A stretch of 37,951 bases of DNA, taken from assembly GCA_001772335.1 (NCBI GenBank), contig METM01000014.1, forward strand, positions 1 through 37,951, in the 5' to 3' direction. The position numbers and the translations under genes are program-made. This stretch comes from a candidate division WOR-1 bacterium RIFCSPHIGHO2_01_FULL_53_15. GTDB lineage: Bacteria; Margulisbacteria; WOR-1; O2-12-FULL-45-9; XYB2-FULL-48-7. Within the stretch, counting starts at the first letter, position 1. Each line of letters opens with the position of its first letter. The notes below the pieces were generated by a model. That model had not been told where the DNA came from. It did no database searches and saw only the letters and a program-made list of their open reading frames with translations. Below are positions 16,602 to 25,194 of this stretch, one piece after another.

Positions 16602-18940
16602 CAAGGAACTTTGCAGAAGAGGCGGCCGCGGGCCAGGTCGGAGAGAGGGTCAAAATCACCCACCCGACGCCAGAGCTCAATGGCTTTCTGCGCTTCTTTT
16701 CTAAAATAGCCGAGATCGCCGAGGTTGAGGCAGACGGCCGACAGCTCGGCATCGAGCGCGAAGCTCTTTTCGAGCGCCGCGGCCGCCGGCTCGAGCCGGC
16801 CGGTCAGGAAATAGGCGACGCCCAGGTTGTTGTAGAAAACGGCGGAGGCCGGATCGACCTGGGTTGCTTCGATGAGGCGCGCCCGCCCCTCCTCAAGCTT
16901 GCCTTGCTTTAAGAGCGCCACGCCCAGATTGTTGAGTGCGCAGCCGAAGCGCCGGTCAAGATTGACCGCCAGGGCCAGTTCTTCCTCGGCCGCCGTGTAC
17001 ATCCCTTTCATGAACAGGTCGTAGCCGTCCTGGCTGTGCTCCTGGCCGAAAGAGAGATTGATATCGTCTTTCTTGCCTCGGCCGGTGGAGCGCGCGTCGC
17101 GGCCCCAGAGCGCCACGACTTCTTTTTTGCCGTAAGCGGCGATGGCCGCCATCAGCGCCCGGTTGCGCATGCTCAAGAGCGTCGTGGCTTTTAATTGTTT
17201 GATTCGTTTCTTGAGGCCTCCGAAATCGATATCCTCCTGCATGATCGTTTCGTAAATCTTGACCGCCTTGCGCACGTCGCCCTGGGCTTCGTAAGCGGCG
17301 CCCAGGTTGAAGCGCAGGAGCTTTGACTGGTCGGTCCCGACGCCGGCCTCGAGCGCGCGGTTGTACTGGGCCGCCGCCTGATCATAGCGCCCTTCGGCGC
17401 GGTAGATATCGCCCAGGAGAGCGAGCGCGGCCGATGACTTGGCCGGTTCTTTTTGCGCTAACTGGAGCTCGCGCGTCGCTGCTTCGCTTTTGCCTTTTTC
17501 CAGATAGAGCCGGGCCAGGGCGAGATGGTCCTTGCCGCCGCCGATCTCCTGGTCGAGCTCTTTTTCGCGCACGGCCCGGCGGCGCTCATGCACCTGAATG
17601 TTGTACGGGTCAAGGATCAGCGCGGCGCGCAGGGTCTGCGCCGCTTTGTGCAGAAGATTGAGCTTGGCGTAGGCCTCGCCTAAGAGAAGATAGCCGGAGG
17701 TCAGGTTCTTGTCGATGGCGACCACTCCTTCTCCCTCCATGGCGGCGCGCTGGTAGTCCCCCTTGGCCAGATAGGCCTGGCCCAGCACTACGTGCGTGCG
17801 CAGGAGCTGGGGCTGGGCGCGCAGGACATCGCGGCACTTTTTGATGACGAGATCGGCCACGGAGGGGTCGGCCTCGATCATCTTGCCGAATTCTTCGAGC
17901 GCCTCGGGGACGAGGTTTTTGGCCAGCAGGGCTTCGCCCAGGTACGCCCGGGCCAGGACCTGCTCCGGGCAGACATCGAGGACTTCGCGGTAGCCGGCGA
18001 TGACCTGGTCAACGAGATCGGGCTTACCTTTGAGAAGCTGCTGGTAGGTTTCGACCGCTTCACTATAACTCCCCTGCCGGCGCAGGGCCTCGGCCAGCGC
18101 CAGCCCCGCCGCCGGATGGTTCGGATAATTCTTCATGATCGATTTCAGTTTGAGGACCGTCTCTGGGAGCTTGCCCGCTTCGAGGCGGATGATCCGCCGG
18201 ATCTCGGCCACCGCCGCCTCGGGATCAAGGACCTTCATGTAGATGTCAGAGAGTATTTCCCTGATCTCGATGTTCCCCTCGACTTTTTTGAGGAGTTCCT
18301 CGAGCCGCTGGATCACCTCGCGCACCACCTCGGGGTCGTCCCCGAACATGGCCGCGTAACAGCGGGCGGCGGGGCTGTATTCTTCAAGCCGGGCGTAGAG
18401 CTCGCCTAAGACGCGCAGGGTCTGTTTGTCGCCCGGTTTCTGCTGGAGGATCTCCTGGTAGAACTTGACCGCGTCGGCCGTCCGGCCGCGCTCCAGATAA
18501 GCCGCGGCCAGCGTCTCCGTCAGGTTGACGTCGCGCACGCCCGCGGCGAGCGAGCGCTCCAGGAGAGCGATCGCGTCATCAAGCCGGCCCCGCGCGGCGT
18601 AAACGCGGCCGAGCAGGTTATAGCTCTCGACATTCTGGGGGTTTTCTTCGAGCAGTTCTTCCAACTCAAGTATCGCCGCGTCGGTTTCCCCGAGCGCAAG
18701 CAGCAGGCCGACAAGCGAAAGGCGCGGCCCGAGTTTCTGGGGATCGGCGCCGATCCTCTCCTCATGATCGAGGAGTATCTGCGGCAGAGCGCGCGGGTCG
18801 GCCTCATAGGCCGCCAGATAGGCCCCCTGCGCCTGCTTGTAATAGCCCTCGTCAAGATAATATCTGGCCGCGCCGCGCAGGGCCCGGGGATCGCCGGGAT
18901 TGGCGTTCAATTTTTTCCTGATCTCCGCCAGCTCGTTCAT
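16601..18940 (-). CDS. Large TPR-repeat protein in the lpt operon
   Basis: This 779-residue protein has no signal peptide and consists almost entirely of tetratricopeptide repeats. Examples are ESYNLLGRVYAARGRLDDAI, AAAYLERGRTADAVKFYQ, AALALLGDIYRAEGRYDQAA, ALNNLGVALLKQGKLEEGR and VFYNNLGVAYFLTGRLEPAA. Each has the G/A/Y pattern of 34-residue units, giving perhaps 16-20 in total. It likely acts as a cytoplasmic protein-protein scaffold. It is tightly coupled on both sides (1-nt TGATG overlaps with lptF/G and lptD), which ties it to LPS transport or outer-membrane assembly. The partner is unknown; it has no rubredoxin-like Cys pairs such as LapB. Confidence 0.85.
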   Translation of the reverse strand: MNELAEIRKKLNANPGDPRALRGAARYYLDEGYYKQAQGAYLAAYEADPRALPQILLDHEERIGADPQKLGPRLSLVGLLLALGETDAAILELEELLEENPQNVESYNLLGRVYAARGRLDDAIALLERSLAAGVRDVNLTETLAAAYLERGRTADAVKFYQEILQQKPGDKQTLRVLGELYARLEEYSPAARCYAAMFGDDPEVVREVIQRLEELLKKVEGNIEIREILSDIYMKVLDPEAAVAEIRRIIRLEAGKLPETVLKLKSIMKNYPNHPAAGLALAEALRRQGSYSEAVETYQQLLKGKPDLVDQVIAGYREVLDVCPEQVLARAYLGEALLAKNLVPEALEEFGKMIEADPSVADLVIKKCRDVLRAQPQLLRTHVVLGQAYLAKGDYQRAAMEGEGVVAIDKNLTSGYLLLGEAYAKLNLLHKAAQTLRAALILDPYNIQVHERRRAVREKELDQEIGGGKDHLALARLYLEKGKSEAATRELQLAQKEPAKSSAALALLGDIYRAEGRYDQAAAQYNRALEAGVGTDQSKLLRFNLGAAYEAQGDVRKAVKIYETIMQEDIDFGGLKKRIKQLKATTLLSMRNRALMAAIAAYGKKEVVALWGRDARSTGRGKKDDINLSFGQEHSQDGYDLFMKGMYTAAEEELALAVNLDRRFGCALNNLGVALLKQGKLEEGRARLIEATQVDPASAVFYNNLGVAYFLTGRLEPAAAALEKSFALDAELSAVCLNLGDLGYFRKEAQKAIELWRRVGDFDPLSDLARGRLFCKVP

Positions 18941-20016
18941 CAGTGGAATTTACTCTCCCTGAAAAGCAGCGCTAACCCGATCAGCGCGAACGAAACCTGC
19001 GGCGTAAAAGCGGCCAATGACGGCGGCAGGACGCCGCCGCGGCCCAGCGAGCGAAAGACCGAGGCAAAGACGTAAAAGGTGAACATAAAGACGATCGTGA
19101 CGACGAGCCCCCAGGTCTGGCCGGTGCGCGGCCCGGAGAGGGAGAACGGGATGCCGACGAGGGCGAAGACAAAACAGGTGAAAGGAATTGAGTAGCGCAG
19201 GTAGAGCTCCGTCAGCATCGAGGCGGTGTTGACGCCCCCTTTGCCCAGCGCGGTGATCAGACTGGTCAGCTCCCCCCGGTCCATGTCCGTGACGTCTTTC
19301 TGCTGGGTGAAATTGAGGATATCCTCGGCGATATTGAGCTTCATGCCGGTGAAGGCGGCCTCGTAATTGAGGTAGCCCTTCTCATCGTATTTATGGACGA
19401 CGCCGTTTGAGAGTTCCCAGATCCTGCCGGTAAACGCCGCCCGTTCGGCGATGATCACGCGCGGATATTTCTCGTCGGTCAGCTCATAGACCATGAGATT
19501 CTCCATCTGCCTGGTTTTGAGGTCGACCCGGCGCGCGTAGTAGTAGCGGTTCTGCTGGTCCTTGAAGAAGACGTTGTCTTTGACCTCCGGCAGGGGCTGT
19601 TTATAGATGACCTGCCGGATGATGTTGTTCGAGACGCGATTGGCGTGGGGGACGACCCTTTCGTTCGTGACGAACGAGATGAGGCTGACGACGAGACCCA
19701 GAGCGAGGATCGGCAGGGCGATCCGCGTGATCGAAACCCCCGAGGTGCGCAGGGCCGTCAGCTCGTTGTCCTTGCCGAAGCGGCCGAGCGCCATGGCCGT
19801 GCCGAAGAGCGTCGAGACCGGGAACGTCAGCACCAGCAGCGACGGCAGTTTATAGACCAGCAGTTTGAGCACGGTCAGGAGCGGCACTCCTTTGTTGATG
19901 ATGAGGTCGGCCATGGTGAAGAGCAGGTCGACCGTCAGGACCAGGATGAAGCCCACCACCCCGACAAAAAAGGGGCCGAGCGTCTCTTTCAGAACATAGC
20001 GGTCGAGGATCCTCAT
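18940..20016 (-). CDS. LptF/LptG family LPS-export permease
   Basis: This 358-residue protein matches the YjgP/YjgQ family. The N-terminal MRILDRYVLKETLGPFF precedes three membrane segments (residues about 15-120, including LLVYKLPSLLVLTFPVSTLFGTAMALGRF and the coupling-helix region NELTALRTSGVSITRI). A periplasmic jellyroll follows (about 125-265), then three C-terminal membrane segments. LptF and LptG form the inner-membrane part of the LptB2FG exporter that drives LPS to LptC/A/D. Only one such gene is visible here; the partner and LptB must be elsewhere. The start directly follows the rpsU stop codon. Confidence 0.92.
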   Translation of the reverse strand: MRILDRYVLKETLGPFFVGVVGFILVLTVDLLFTMADLIINKGVPLLTVLKLLVYKLPSLLVLTFPVSTLFGTAMALGRFGKDNELTALRTSGVSITRIALPILALGLVVSLISFVTNERVVPHANRVSNNIIRQVIYKQPLPEVKDNVFFKDQQNRYYYARRVDLKTRQMENLMVYELTDEKYPRVIIAERAAFTGRIWELSNGVVHKYDEKGYLNYEAAFTGMKLNIAEDILNFTQQKDVTDMDRGELTSLITALGKGGVNTASMLTELYLRYSIPFTCFVFALVGIPFSLSGPRTGQTWGLVVTIVFMFTFYVFASVFRSLGRGGVLPPSLAAFTPQVSFALIGLALLFRESKFH

Positions 20017-20211
20017 TTATTCAGCTTCTTTTCGTCTCCTGGTCTCCCGGCGTTTGGCCTGCTCAACTTCTTTGCGGCGCCGCTGTGACGGCTTTTCGTA
20101 GAACTCGCGCTTTTTCATCTCGTCGAGCGTCCCCTCGTGGCGCAGTTTCGTCTTGAACTTGCGCAGCGCCTTCTCCAGATCCTCGCCTTTGCGAATCTCT
20201 ATCTTTGGCAT
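20017..20211 (-). CDS. rpsU: Small ribosomal subunit protein bS21
   Basis: This 64-residue basic protein has the bS21 pattern: PKIEIRKGEDLEKALRKFKTKL, then EMKKREFYEKPSQRRRKE and an Arg/Lys-rich C-terminal helix (KRRETRRRKEAE). bS21 sits on the 30S platform near the anti-Shine-Dalgarno and helps initiation. The upstream sequence contains a strong AGGAGGTAATT-like SD. It stands between ricT and the Lpt permease on the same strand with no gap to the latter. Confidence 0.95.
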   Translation of the reverse strand: MPKIEIRKGEDLEKALRKFKTKLRHEGTLDEMKKREFYEKPSQRRRKEVEQAKRRETRRRKEAE

Positions 20212-20235
20212 GCGAATTACCTCCTCTCCAGTAAT

Positions 20236-20889
20236 TTACTTCCCGTGTTCGTATTCCAGACAGCACATCAGCCGGCCGCAGACGCCGGCGGTCTTGCCCG
20301 GCGAGATCGAGAGCCCCTGCTCTTTGGCCATCTTGACCGTCACGTGCCGGGGCTTTTCCAGCCAGGTCGCGCAGCAGAGCCCCCGTCCGCAGATCCCCAT
20401 CCCGCCGAAGAGCTTGGCCTCGTCGCGCGGCGAGACCTGGCGCAGGTCGATGCGGGCCGCGAAGGCCTGGGCTAACTCGCGCGAGTAATCGCGCAGGTTG
20501 AGCGCCTTGCCCTCGGCGGCGCGGTAATAGACGATGGCCCGGCTCGTGTCGAACAGAAACTCGATGTTGATAATCCGGACCGGCAGTTCGTACTCGTTGG
20601 CTTTTTCGACCGCCGTCACATAGCCCTTTGACTCCATCGCCTCGATCGACCGCTCTTTCTCGACATCCTCGGCGGTGGCGTAGCGCACCACTTTTTTCAA
20701 CTTCACATCGTGCGAGAGCGTCCTGGGAAAGCCGCGGGCGAACGAGACGATCTCGCCGTACTCGATCCCCCGGTCGGTCTGGACAATGACCGGCGAGCCG
20801 ACCCGGATCGACTCTTCCTTGTAGCCGGTGATCGGGCAGACCCGGTTGAACTTGCGCAATCTGATGCCGAGTTTTAGATGTTCGCTCAT
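20236..20889 (-). CDS. ricT: PSP1-domain protein RicT (YaaT)
   Basis: This 217-residue protein starts at ATG 20889, which overlaps the holB stop (ATGA). A longer frame starting at 20910 is less likely. The PSP1 domain contains VVQTDRGIEYGEIVS-like sequence near the N-terminus and two cysteine clusters, GICGRGLCCATWL and VCGRLMCCLEYE. In Bacillus RicT these help bind an iron-sulfur cluster in the RicAFT complex, which directs RNase Y mRNA maturation and biofilm/sporulation control. The holB-ricT order is the classic Firmicutes arrangement. Partners RicA and RicF are not in the window. Confidence 0.92.
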   Translation of the reverse strand: MSEHLKLGIRLRKFNRVCPITGYKEESIRVGSPVIVQTDRGIEYGEIVSFARGFPRTLSHDVKLKKVVRYATAEDVEKERSIEAMESKGYVTAVEKANEYELPVRIINIEFLFDTSRAIVYYRAAEGKALNLRDYSRELAQAFAARIDLRQVSPRDEAKLFGGMGICGRGLCCATWLEKPRHVTVKMAKEQGLSISPGKTAGVCGRLMCCLEYEHGK

Positions 20890-21608
20890 AGTTCGTTCAG
20901 TTTCAGGCACATGAGATCGAGGGTCAGTTTCAGGTTCGCCTTCTTTTTCAGATTTTTCACCGCGTCAAGCACGATCCGCGTCATTTTCACGTTCGCCAGC
21001 TCTTCCTTCGCGTAATACGCGAGGTCGTAAAGTAATTTCTGAACCCCTGCTCCTCCCTCCTCCTCCTTGTTTTCCTTGCCAATCCTTGCAGAAAGTTCGA
21101 GTAATTCCAAAACGCTCTTTCTCTTGACCGCCTTAAGCTCCTCGTAGTAGCCGTTGCCCGGCTCCCGCCGCCAGGCGCGAAACGCTTCGCCGAAGATCAC
21201 TTTCTGGCAGCGCGAATGTATCGTCGGAAAGACCCGGTCCTCGCGCTCGACTAACAGGATAAAAACGACGCGCGGCGGCGGCTCCTCGAGCGTCTTTAAA
21301 AAAGCCCCGGCCGCCTCGGCGGTCATTTCATCCGCCCGCTCGATGATGACGAACTGATAGTCGCCGGCTGACGGCCCGTAGCGCACGGCGCGCTGGATCT
21401 CCCTCACCTGCTCGATCTTGATGGAAAGCCCCGCCTGCCTGCCGGCAGGCAGGTCGGGCGCGACTTTCAGGAGATCGATCTTCCGGCAGCCCAGGCGCTC
21501 GGCGAAGTCCGCAGCCTCCCCGGCCTTGGCCGATGACAGCGGGCCGATAAAGAGATAAGCGGACGCTATCCGCCCGTTCGCGGCGATGCCTTCGAGCACG
21601 CGGTGCAT
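20886..21608 (-). CDS. holB: DNA polymerase III delta-prime-like clamp-loader subunit
   Basis: This 240-residue AAA+-type protein has ERADEMTAEAAGAFLKTLEEPPPRVVFIL and FPTIHSRCQKV, hallmarks of HolB/DnaX-type clamp-loader subunits (sensor and SRC motif). The P-loop region (FIGPLSSAKAGEA) lacks GxxGxGKT, as expected for delta-prime, and the zinc-binding Cys set is missing. It is shorter than typical HolB (about 310-330), with an abbreviated C-terminal collar. Residues about 51-58 (DLPAGRQAG) are encoded by the CCTGCC/GGCAGG palindrome inserted in frame. A TATAAT lies 5 nt before the start. ricT follows with an ATGA overlap. Confidence 0.88.
   Translation of the reverse strand: MHRVLEGIAANGRIASAYLFIGPLSSAKAGEAADFAERLGCRKIDLLKVAPDLPAGRQAGLSIKIEQVREIQRAVRYGPSAGDYQFVIIERADEMTAEAAGAFLKTLEEPPPRVVFILLVEREDRVFPTIHSRCQKVIFGEAFRAWRREPGNGYYEELKAVKRKSVLELLELSARIGKENKEEEGGAGVQKLLYDLAYYAKEELANVKMTRIVLDAVKNLKKKANLKLTLDLMCLKLNEL
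21434..21453. repeat. 20-bp perfect palindrome inside holB
   Basis: CCTGCCTGCCGGCAGGCAGG is read in frame (minus strand) as LPAGRQAG, between two strands of the HolB AAA+ domain. Confidence 0.8.
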
Positions 21609-21613
21609 AAACT

Positions 21614-21619
21614 ATTATA
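21614..21619 (-). promoter_or_regulatory. Putative -10 box directly before holB
   Basis: TATAAT lies in the 14-nt gap between the rel stop and the holB ATG, only 5 nt before the ATG. This suggests an internal, leaderless promoter. The -35 match (TGATGT at 17 nt) is weak. Confidence 0.4.
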
Positions 21620-21622
21620 TCA

Positions 21623-23569
21623 CTATTTTCTTATGACATCATAGACGTCGGAGACCTGGCGGATAGCGGCAATAACCGAGGCGAGCTGCCCGGCGTTCCT
21701 CACGTCGAGAACGAGGCGCAGAAAAGCGGAACTGCCGCGCTTGGTCGAGACCCTGGCGGCCGAGACGTTGGTGCCGGTCTCCGAGACCTGGGCGAGAATA
21801 TCTTTGAAGACGCCGACCCGGTCGAAGGCCTCGACCTCGACCTCGACGGGAAAAACCTGGTCGAGCATCGGGTTCCACTCGACCTTGACCGCTTTTTCCG
21901 CCGCCATGGGCAGGCGCGCCAGGTTCGGGCAGCTGCGGCGGTGGACGGCCACCCCTTTGCCCTGGCTAACGAAGCCGGCGATCTCGTCGCCGGGCACCGG
22001 ATAACAGCAGCGGGAAAACCGCGTCAGGACATTGGCGAGGCCTGAGACGACCACGGCGGTTTTGGCCGAAACTTTCGGCCGCGGCGCCAGGAGCGGCCTG
22101 ACCGCCGCCTCTTCTTTGGCCGAGACCGGCGCCGCTTCAAGTTTTTCCTCGCCCCTCTGCTCCTTGAACCATTTCTTGATCCTGATCCGCGCCCCGGCCG
22201 TTTTGGCGAAACTCAGCCAGTCGAGCCGCGGACTGTCTTTCTTGCCGGTGATGATCTCGACGATATCGCCGTTCTTGAGGGGCTGGTCGAGCGGCACGAT
22301 CCGGCCGTTGACCCTGGCGCCGGCACAGCGGTGCCCCACCTCGGTGTGGACGCGGTAGGCAAAATCGATCGGCGTCGCATTAAGCGGCAGGGCAAAGACA
22401 TCGCCGCGCGGCGTGAAGACAAATGACTCCTCGACGACAAGATCGATCTTTAAGCTCTCCATGAAATCTTTGGCGTCCTTTAATTCGCTCTGCCAGTCGA
22501 GCATCTGGCGGAACCAGGCCATCTTCTGGTCGAGGAGCTTGTCGGTCTCTCCCTCCTTGTAGCGCCAGTGGGCGGCCACGCCGTACTCGGCCACGCGGTG
22601 CATCTCGCGCGTCCTGATCTGGACCTCGACGGGGCGCCCGTCCGGCCCGATGACCGTCGTGTGGAGCGACTGGTAGCCGTTCGACTTGGGCATGGCGATG
22701 TAGTCGCGGAAGCGCCCCGGGATCGGCTTCCAGGCGTCGTGGACAAGGCCGAGGACATTGTAGCAGTCACTGACCGTTTCGGTGATGACGCGCACCGCCG
22801 TCAGGTCGAAGATCTCGTCAAACTCCAGGTTCTGGTCGCTCATCTTCTGGTAGATGCTGAAGAAATGCTTGGCCCGGCCGTTGACCTCGGCCTTGATGCC
22901 GGACTTCTCCAGCATGGGCTTCAGCAGTTCGATAAAATTCTTGATGAAATCCTCGCGGCTGTCCCGGCTCTCGGCCACCCGGCGCTTGACCTCATCGTAG
23001 CTGTCCGGCTCAAGATATAAAAAGGCGAGGTCTTCCAACTGCCACTTGAGCCGCCACATCCCCATCCGGTGCGCTAACGGAGCAAAGATGTCGCGCGTCT
23101 CGGCCGCCGTGTTGACCTGCCGCTCGGGCGGCAGGAATTCGAGCGTCTGCATGTTGTGGAGGCGGTCGGCCAGCTTGATGATGATGATCCGGTGGTCCTC
23201 GCCCATGGCGACAAACATCTTGCGGAAATTCTCGGCCTGGCGCTCCTCGCGGCCGGTGAAGGTGAACTGGCTGAGCTTGGTCGCCCCCTCGACCATCCTG
23301 GCCACCTCATCGCCGAACTTTTCGTTGAGCTGGGACAGCGTGATCCCGCCGTCTTCGACAACATCGTGGAGGAGCGCGGCGGCGATCGTCTTGGGGTCCT
23401 GCTCGAGGTCAGCCAGGATTTCTGCTACAGCCAGAGGGTGAGTAATGTAAGGATCACCCGAGAGGCGCTTGTGGTCGCGATGGACCGCAGCCGCGAATTC
23501 GTAGGCCTTTTCAACGACAGTAGTGTCGGCTTTTGTGTAGCTCTTGATCTTATCGATCAGCTCTTTCAT
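21623..23569 (-). CDS. rel: Bifunctional (p)ppGpp synthase/hydrolase
   Basis: This 648-residue Rel/SpoT-type protein makes and degrades the stringent-response alarmone. Domains in order: HD hydrolase with His44, HDVVED at 68-73 and a later LADRLHNM; synthetase with GRFRDYIAMPKSNGYQSLHT (residues about 285-304); TGS (about 380-440); a CCYPVPGDE Cys-containing region (about 520); and C-terminal ACT (about 570-648). The synthetase motif reads RFRD (286-289), the basic RXKD-like version of bifunctional enzymes rather than the EXDD of RelA, and the HD residues look intact. Both activities are therefore expected. The start overlaps the aldolase gene end by 4 nt. Confidence 0.96.
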   Translation of the reverse strand: MKELIDKIKSYTKADTTVVEKAYEFAAAVHRDHKRLSGDPYITHPLAVAEILADLEQDPKTIAAALLHDVVEDGGITLSQLNEKFGDEVARMVEGATKLSQFTFTGREERQAENFRKMFVAMGEDHRIIIIKLADRLHNMQTLEFLPPERQVNTAAETRDIFAPLAHRMGMWRLKWQLEDLAFLYLEPDSYDEVKRRVAESRDSREDFIKNFIELLKPMLEKSGIKAEVNGRAKHFFSIYQKMSDQNLEFDEIFDLTAVRVITETVSDCYNVLGLVHDAWKPIPGRFRDYIAMPKSNGYQSLHTTVIGPDGRPVEVQIRTREMHRVAEYGVAAHWRYKEGETDKLLDQKMAWFRQMLDWQSELKDAKDFMESLKIDLVVEESFVFTPRGDVFALPLNATPIDFAYRVHTEVGHRCAGARVNGRIVPLDQPLKNGDIVEIITGKKDSPRLDWLSFAKTAGARIRIKKWFKEQRGEEKLEAAPVSAKEEAAVRPLLAPRPKVSAKTAVVVSGLANVLTRFSRCCYPVPGDEIAGFVSQGKGVAVHRRSCPNLARLPMAAEKAVKVEWNPMLDQVFPVEVEVEAFDRVGVFKDILAQVSETGTNVSAARVSTKRGSSAFLRLVLDVRNAGQLASVIAAIRQVSDVYDVIRK

Positions 23570-24216
23570 CTCTTATAGCGGCTGCGGTCCATTACGCCGA
23601 TCCCCGGCGGTATCGCCGATCGGCGTTCCGCCGGCTTGTGGGCCTCTTTGGGCGCCGGCGGGCGACCGCCGCCCGAAGCGCGCATGGCGATCAGCACCCG
23701 GCAGGAGTTTTCTAGAGAAGAAGTATACCGGTAGGCCTCTTCAAGGTTTTTGCCGATGGCGAAACTGCCGTGGCTTTTGACAACCGCGATGACGCTAATG
23801 CCCTGCAGGAAAGACGGCAGGAGCCGGGCGACCTCGTCGGAAGCGATCGCCTGATGGGCGCGCACGATCGCCGCCGAGCGGAAAAGATTCAAGCCCTCGG
23901 CGTCCTGCGGGATGATCTTGTTGTCGGTCAGAGAGACGGCGATGGCGTTGGGCGAGTGGGCATGGACGATCGCCTGGGCCGGCGTTTCGCGGTAGATGGC
24001 GCGGTGAGTCGAGAGCTCGCGCGAAGCGGCGGCGTCGCCCTCGCCTTTCTCGAGGCCGACCTCGACGATATCTCCCTCTTTGAGGTCGCCCGGCATCGCG
24101 TCGCGGCGCGTGATAAATATCTTAGCGCCCTGACGCACGCTCAAGTCGCCGCCGTGCGAATCGACCAGCCCTTCCGCGAACAACAGACGCCCGATCCTTA
24201 GAAATTCTTCGTGCAT
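23566..24216 (-). CDS. Class II aldolase/adducin-family protein
   Basis: This 216-residue protein has the zinc-aldolase set of the L-fuculose-phosphate aldolase family: Glu67 in SRELSTH, His85 and His87 in VHAHS, and His149 in KSHGSF, matching E. coli FucA Glu73/His92/His94/His155. Such enzymes split or dehydrate sugar phosphates (fuculose-1-P, ribulose-5-P, methylthioribulose-1-P). The last 30 residues (GGGRPPAPKEAHKPAERR...) are an unusual Pro/Arg-rich tail. It lies 3 nt after the PfkB kinase gene and overlaps rel by 4 nt. With the kinase it may form a sugar-salvage pair such as 5-deoxyribose disposal; that pathway is a guess. Confidence 0.85.
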   Translation of the reverse strand: MHEEFLRIGRLLFAEGLVDSHGGDLSVRQGAKIFITRRDAMPGDLKEGDIVEVGLEKGEGDAAASRELSTHRAIYRETPAQAIVHAHSPNAIAVSLTDNKIIPQDAEGLNLFRSAAIVRAHQAIASDEVARLLPSFLQGISVIAVVKSHGSFAIGKNLEEAYRYTSSLENSCRVLIAMRASGGGRPPAPKEAHKPAERRSAIPPGIGVMDRSRYKR

Positions 24217-24219
24217 TTT

Positions 24220-25137
24220 TTAAACCTCCAGTGAACTGAATTTTGAGAAACCGCGCACCGCTTCGTATCTCTCCCTGATCTCTTTCTTCTTGAGCCGCTT
24301 CAACCGCTCCAAACTAAAATCCTCGATGTTGAACGAGGCCATGACCGAGCCGATGATGACAGCGCGGCGGATATTCTCCGGACCGATATCATCTGTTTTG
24401 GCGAGGTAACCAAGGAATGCGCCGCCAAAGCTGTCGCCCGCGCCCGTCGGATCGCACAGGAGTTCCTGCGGATATGACGGCGCGGCAAAATGAGTCGAGC
24501 CGGTAAAGAGAAGCGCCCCGTGTTCGCCTTTCTTGACGATCACCCCCTTGCAACCGAGCTCGATCAGGCGGCGCGCGGCCAGCGGAATGTTGGGCGTCTC
24601 CATGAACTGCCTGATCTCGCCGTCGTTCATCACCATGTAATCAACTTGCTTGATAAGTTTGTGCAAAACATCCCGCTTGCTCTCGATCCAGAAGTTCATC
24701 GTATCGGCCACAAGAAGTTTCGGCTTCTTTAACTGGCCGATGACCTTTAACTGGAGTTCGGGATCGATGTTGGCGAGAAAGACATAGGGACTGGCTTTGA
24801 GCGAGTCGGGAATTTGCGGGTCGAATTGGGTCAGGACGTTCAGCTTCGTCTCGAGCGTGTGCGCCTGGTTCATGTCGTATTCGTAATAGCCGCCCCAGCG
24901 GAATGTCGGCCCGTCAATTTTTTGCAGGGCCGCCGTGCCGATCTTTCTCGACGCTAAAAATTTGAGATGCTCGGGCGGAAAATCAGCGCCGATCGGCCCG
25001 ATCAGCTCCGTCCCGGCAAAAAAGCTCGCCGCCACGGCCGCGTAGACCCCCGAGCCGCCGAGTATCTCTTTCTTGTCGCCGAACGGCGTCTTGATCGAAT
25101 CAAGAGCGATCGTGCCGACCACTAGAACCGATGACAT
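24220..25137 (-). CDS. PfkB-family sugar/nucleoside kinase
   Basis: The supported start is ATG 25137, preceded by AAGGAGAG; a longer frame to 25176 would run through a REP hairpin. The 305-residue protein has ribokinase-fold signatures: GGSGVYAAVAA near the N-terminus and the C-terminal DPTGAGDSFGGAFLG, whose GAGD Asp is the catalytic base and anion hole. An ATP-site segment KGVIVKKGEHGALL is also present. Substrate cannot be read from sequence. In several bacteria a PfkB kinase of this type neighbours a class II aldolase and methylthioadenosine-salvage genes, so a deoxy- or methylthio-ribose-type substrate is a reasonable hypothesis. Confidence 0.87.
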   Translation of the reverse strand: MSSVLVVGTIALDSIKTPFGDKKEILGGSGVYAAVAASFFAGTELIGPIGADFPPEHLKFLASRKIGTAALQKIDGPTFRWGGYYEYDMNQAHTLETKLNVLTQFDPQIPDSLKASPYVFLANIDPELQLKVIGQLKKPKLLVADTMNFWIESKRDVLHKLIKQVDYMVMNDGEIRQFMETPNIPLAARRLIELGCKGVIVKKGEHGALLFTGSTHFAAPSYPQELLCDPTGAGDSFGGAFLGYLAKTDDIGPENIRRAVIIGSVMASFNIEDFSLERLKRLKKKEIRERYEAVRGFSKFSSLEV

Positions 25138-25168
25138 GTTGATTCTCTCCTTAGTATAGTTTGTAAAA

Positions 25169-25188
25169 CCCCACACTGAAGTGTGGGG
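25169..25188. repeat. REP hairpin, left of RAYT
   Basis: CCCCACACTGAAGTGTGGGG is a near-perfect 9-bp stem with a GA loop. Its flanks (AAAA before, AATAA after) are inverted relative to the hairpin on the other side of the transposase gene. It also lies in the leader of the PfkB gene. Confidence 0.7.
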
Positions 25189-25194
25189 AATAAA

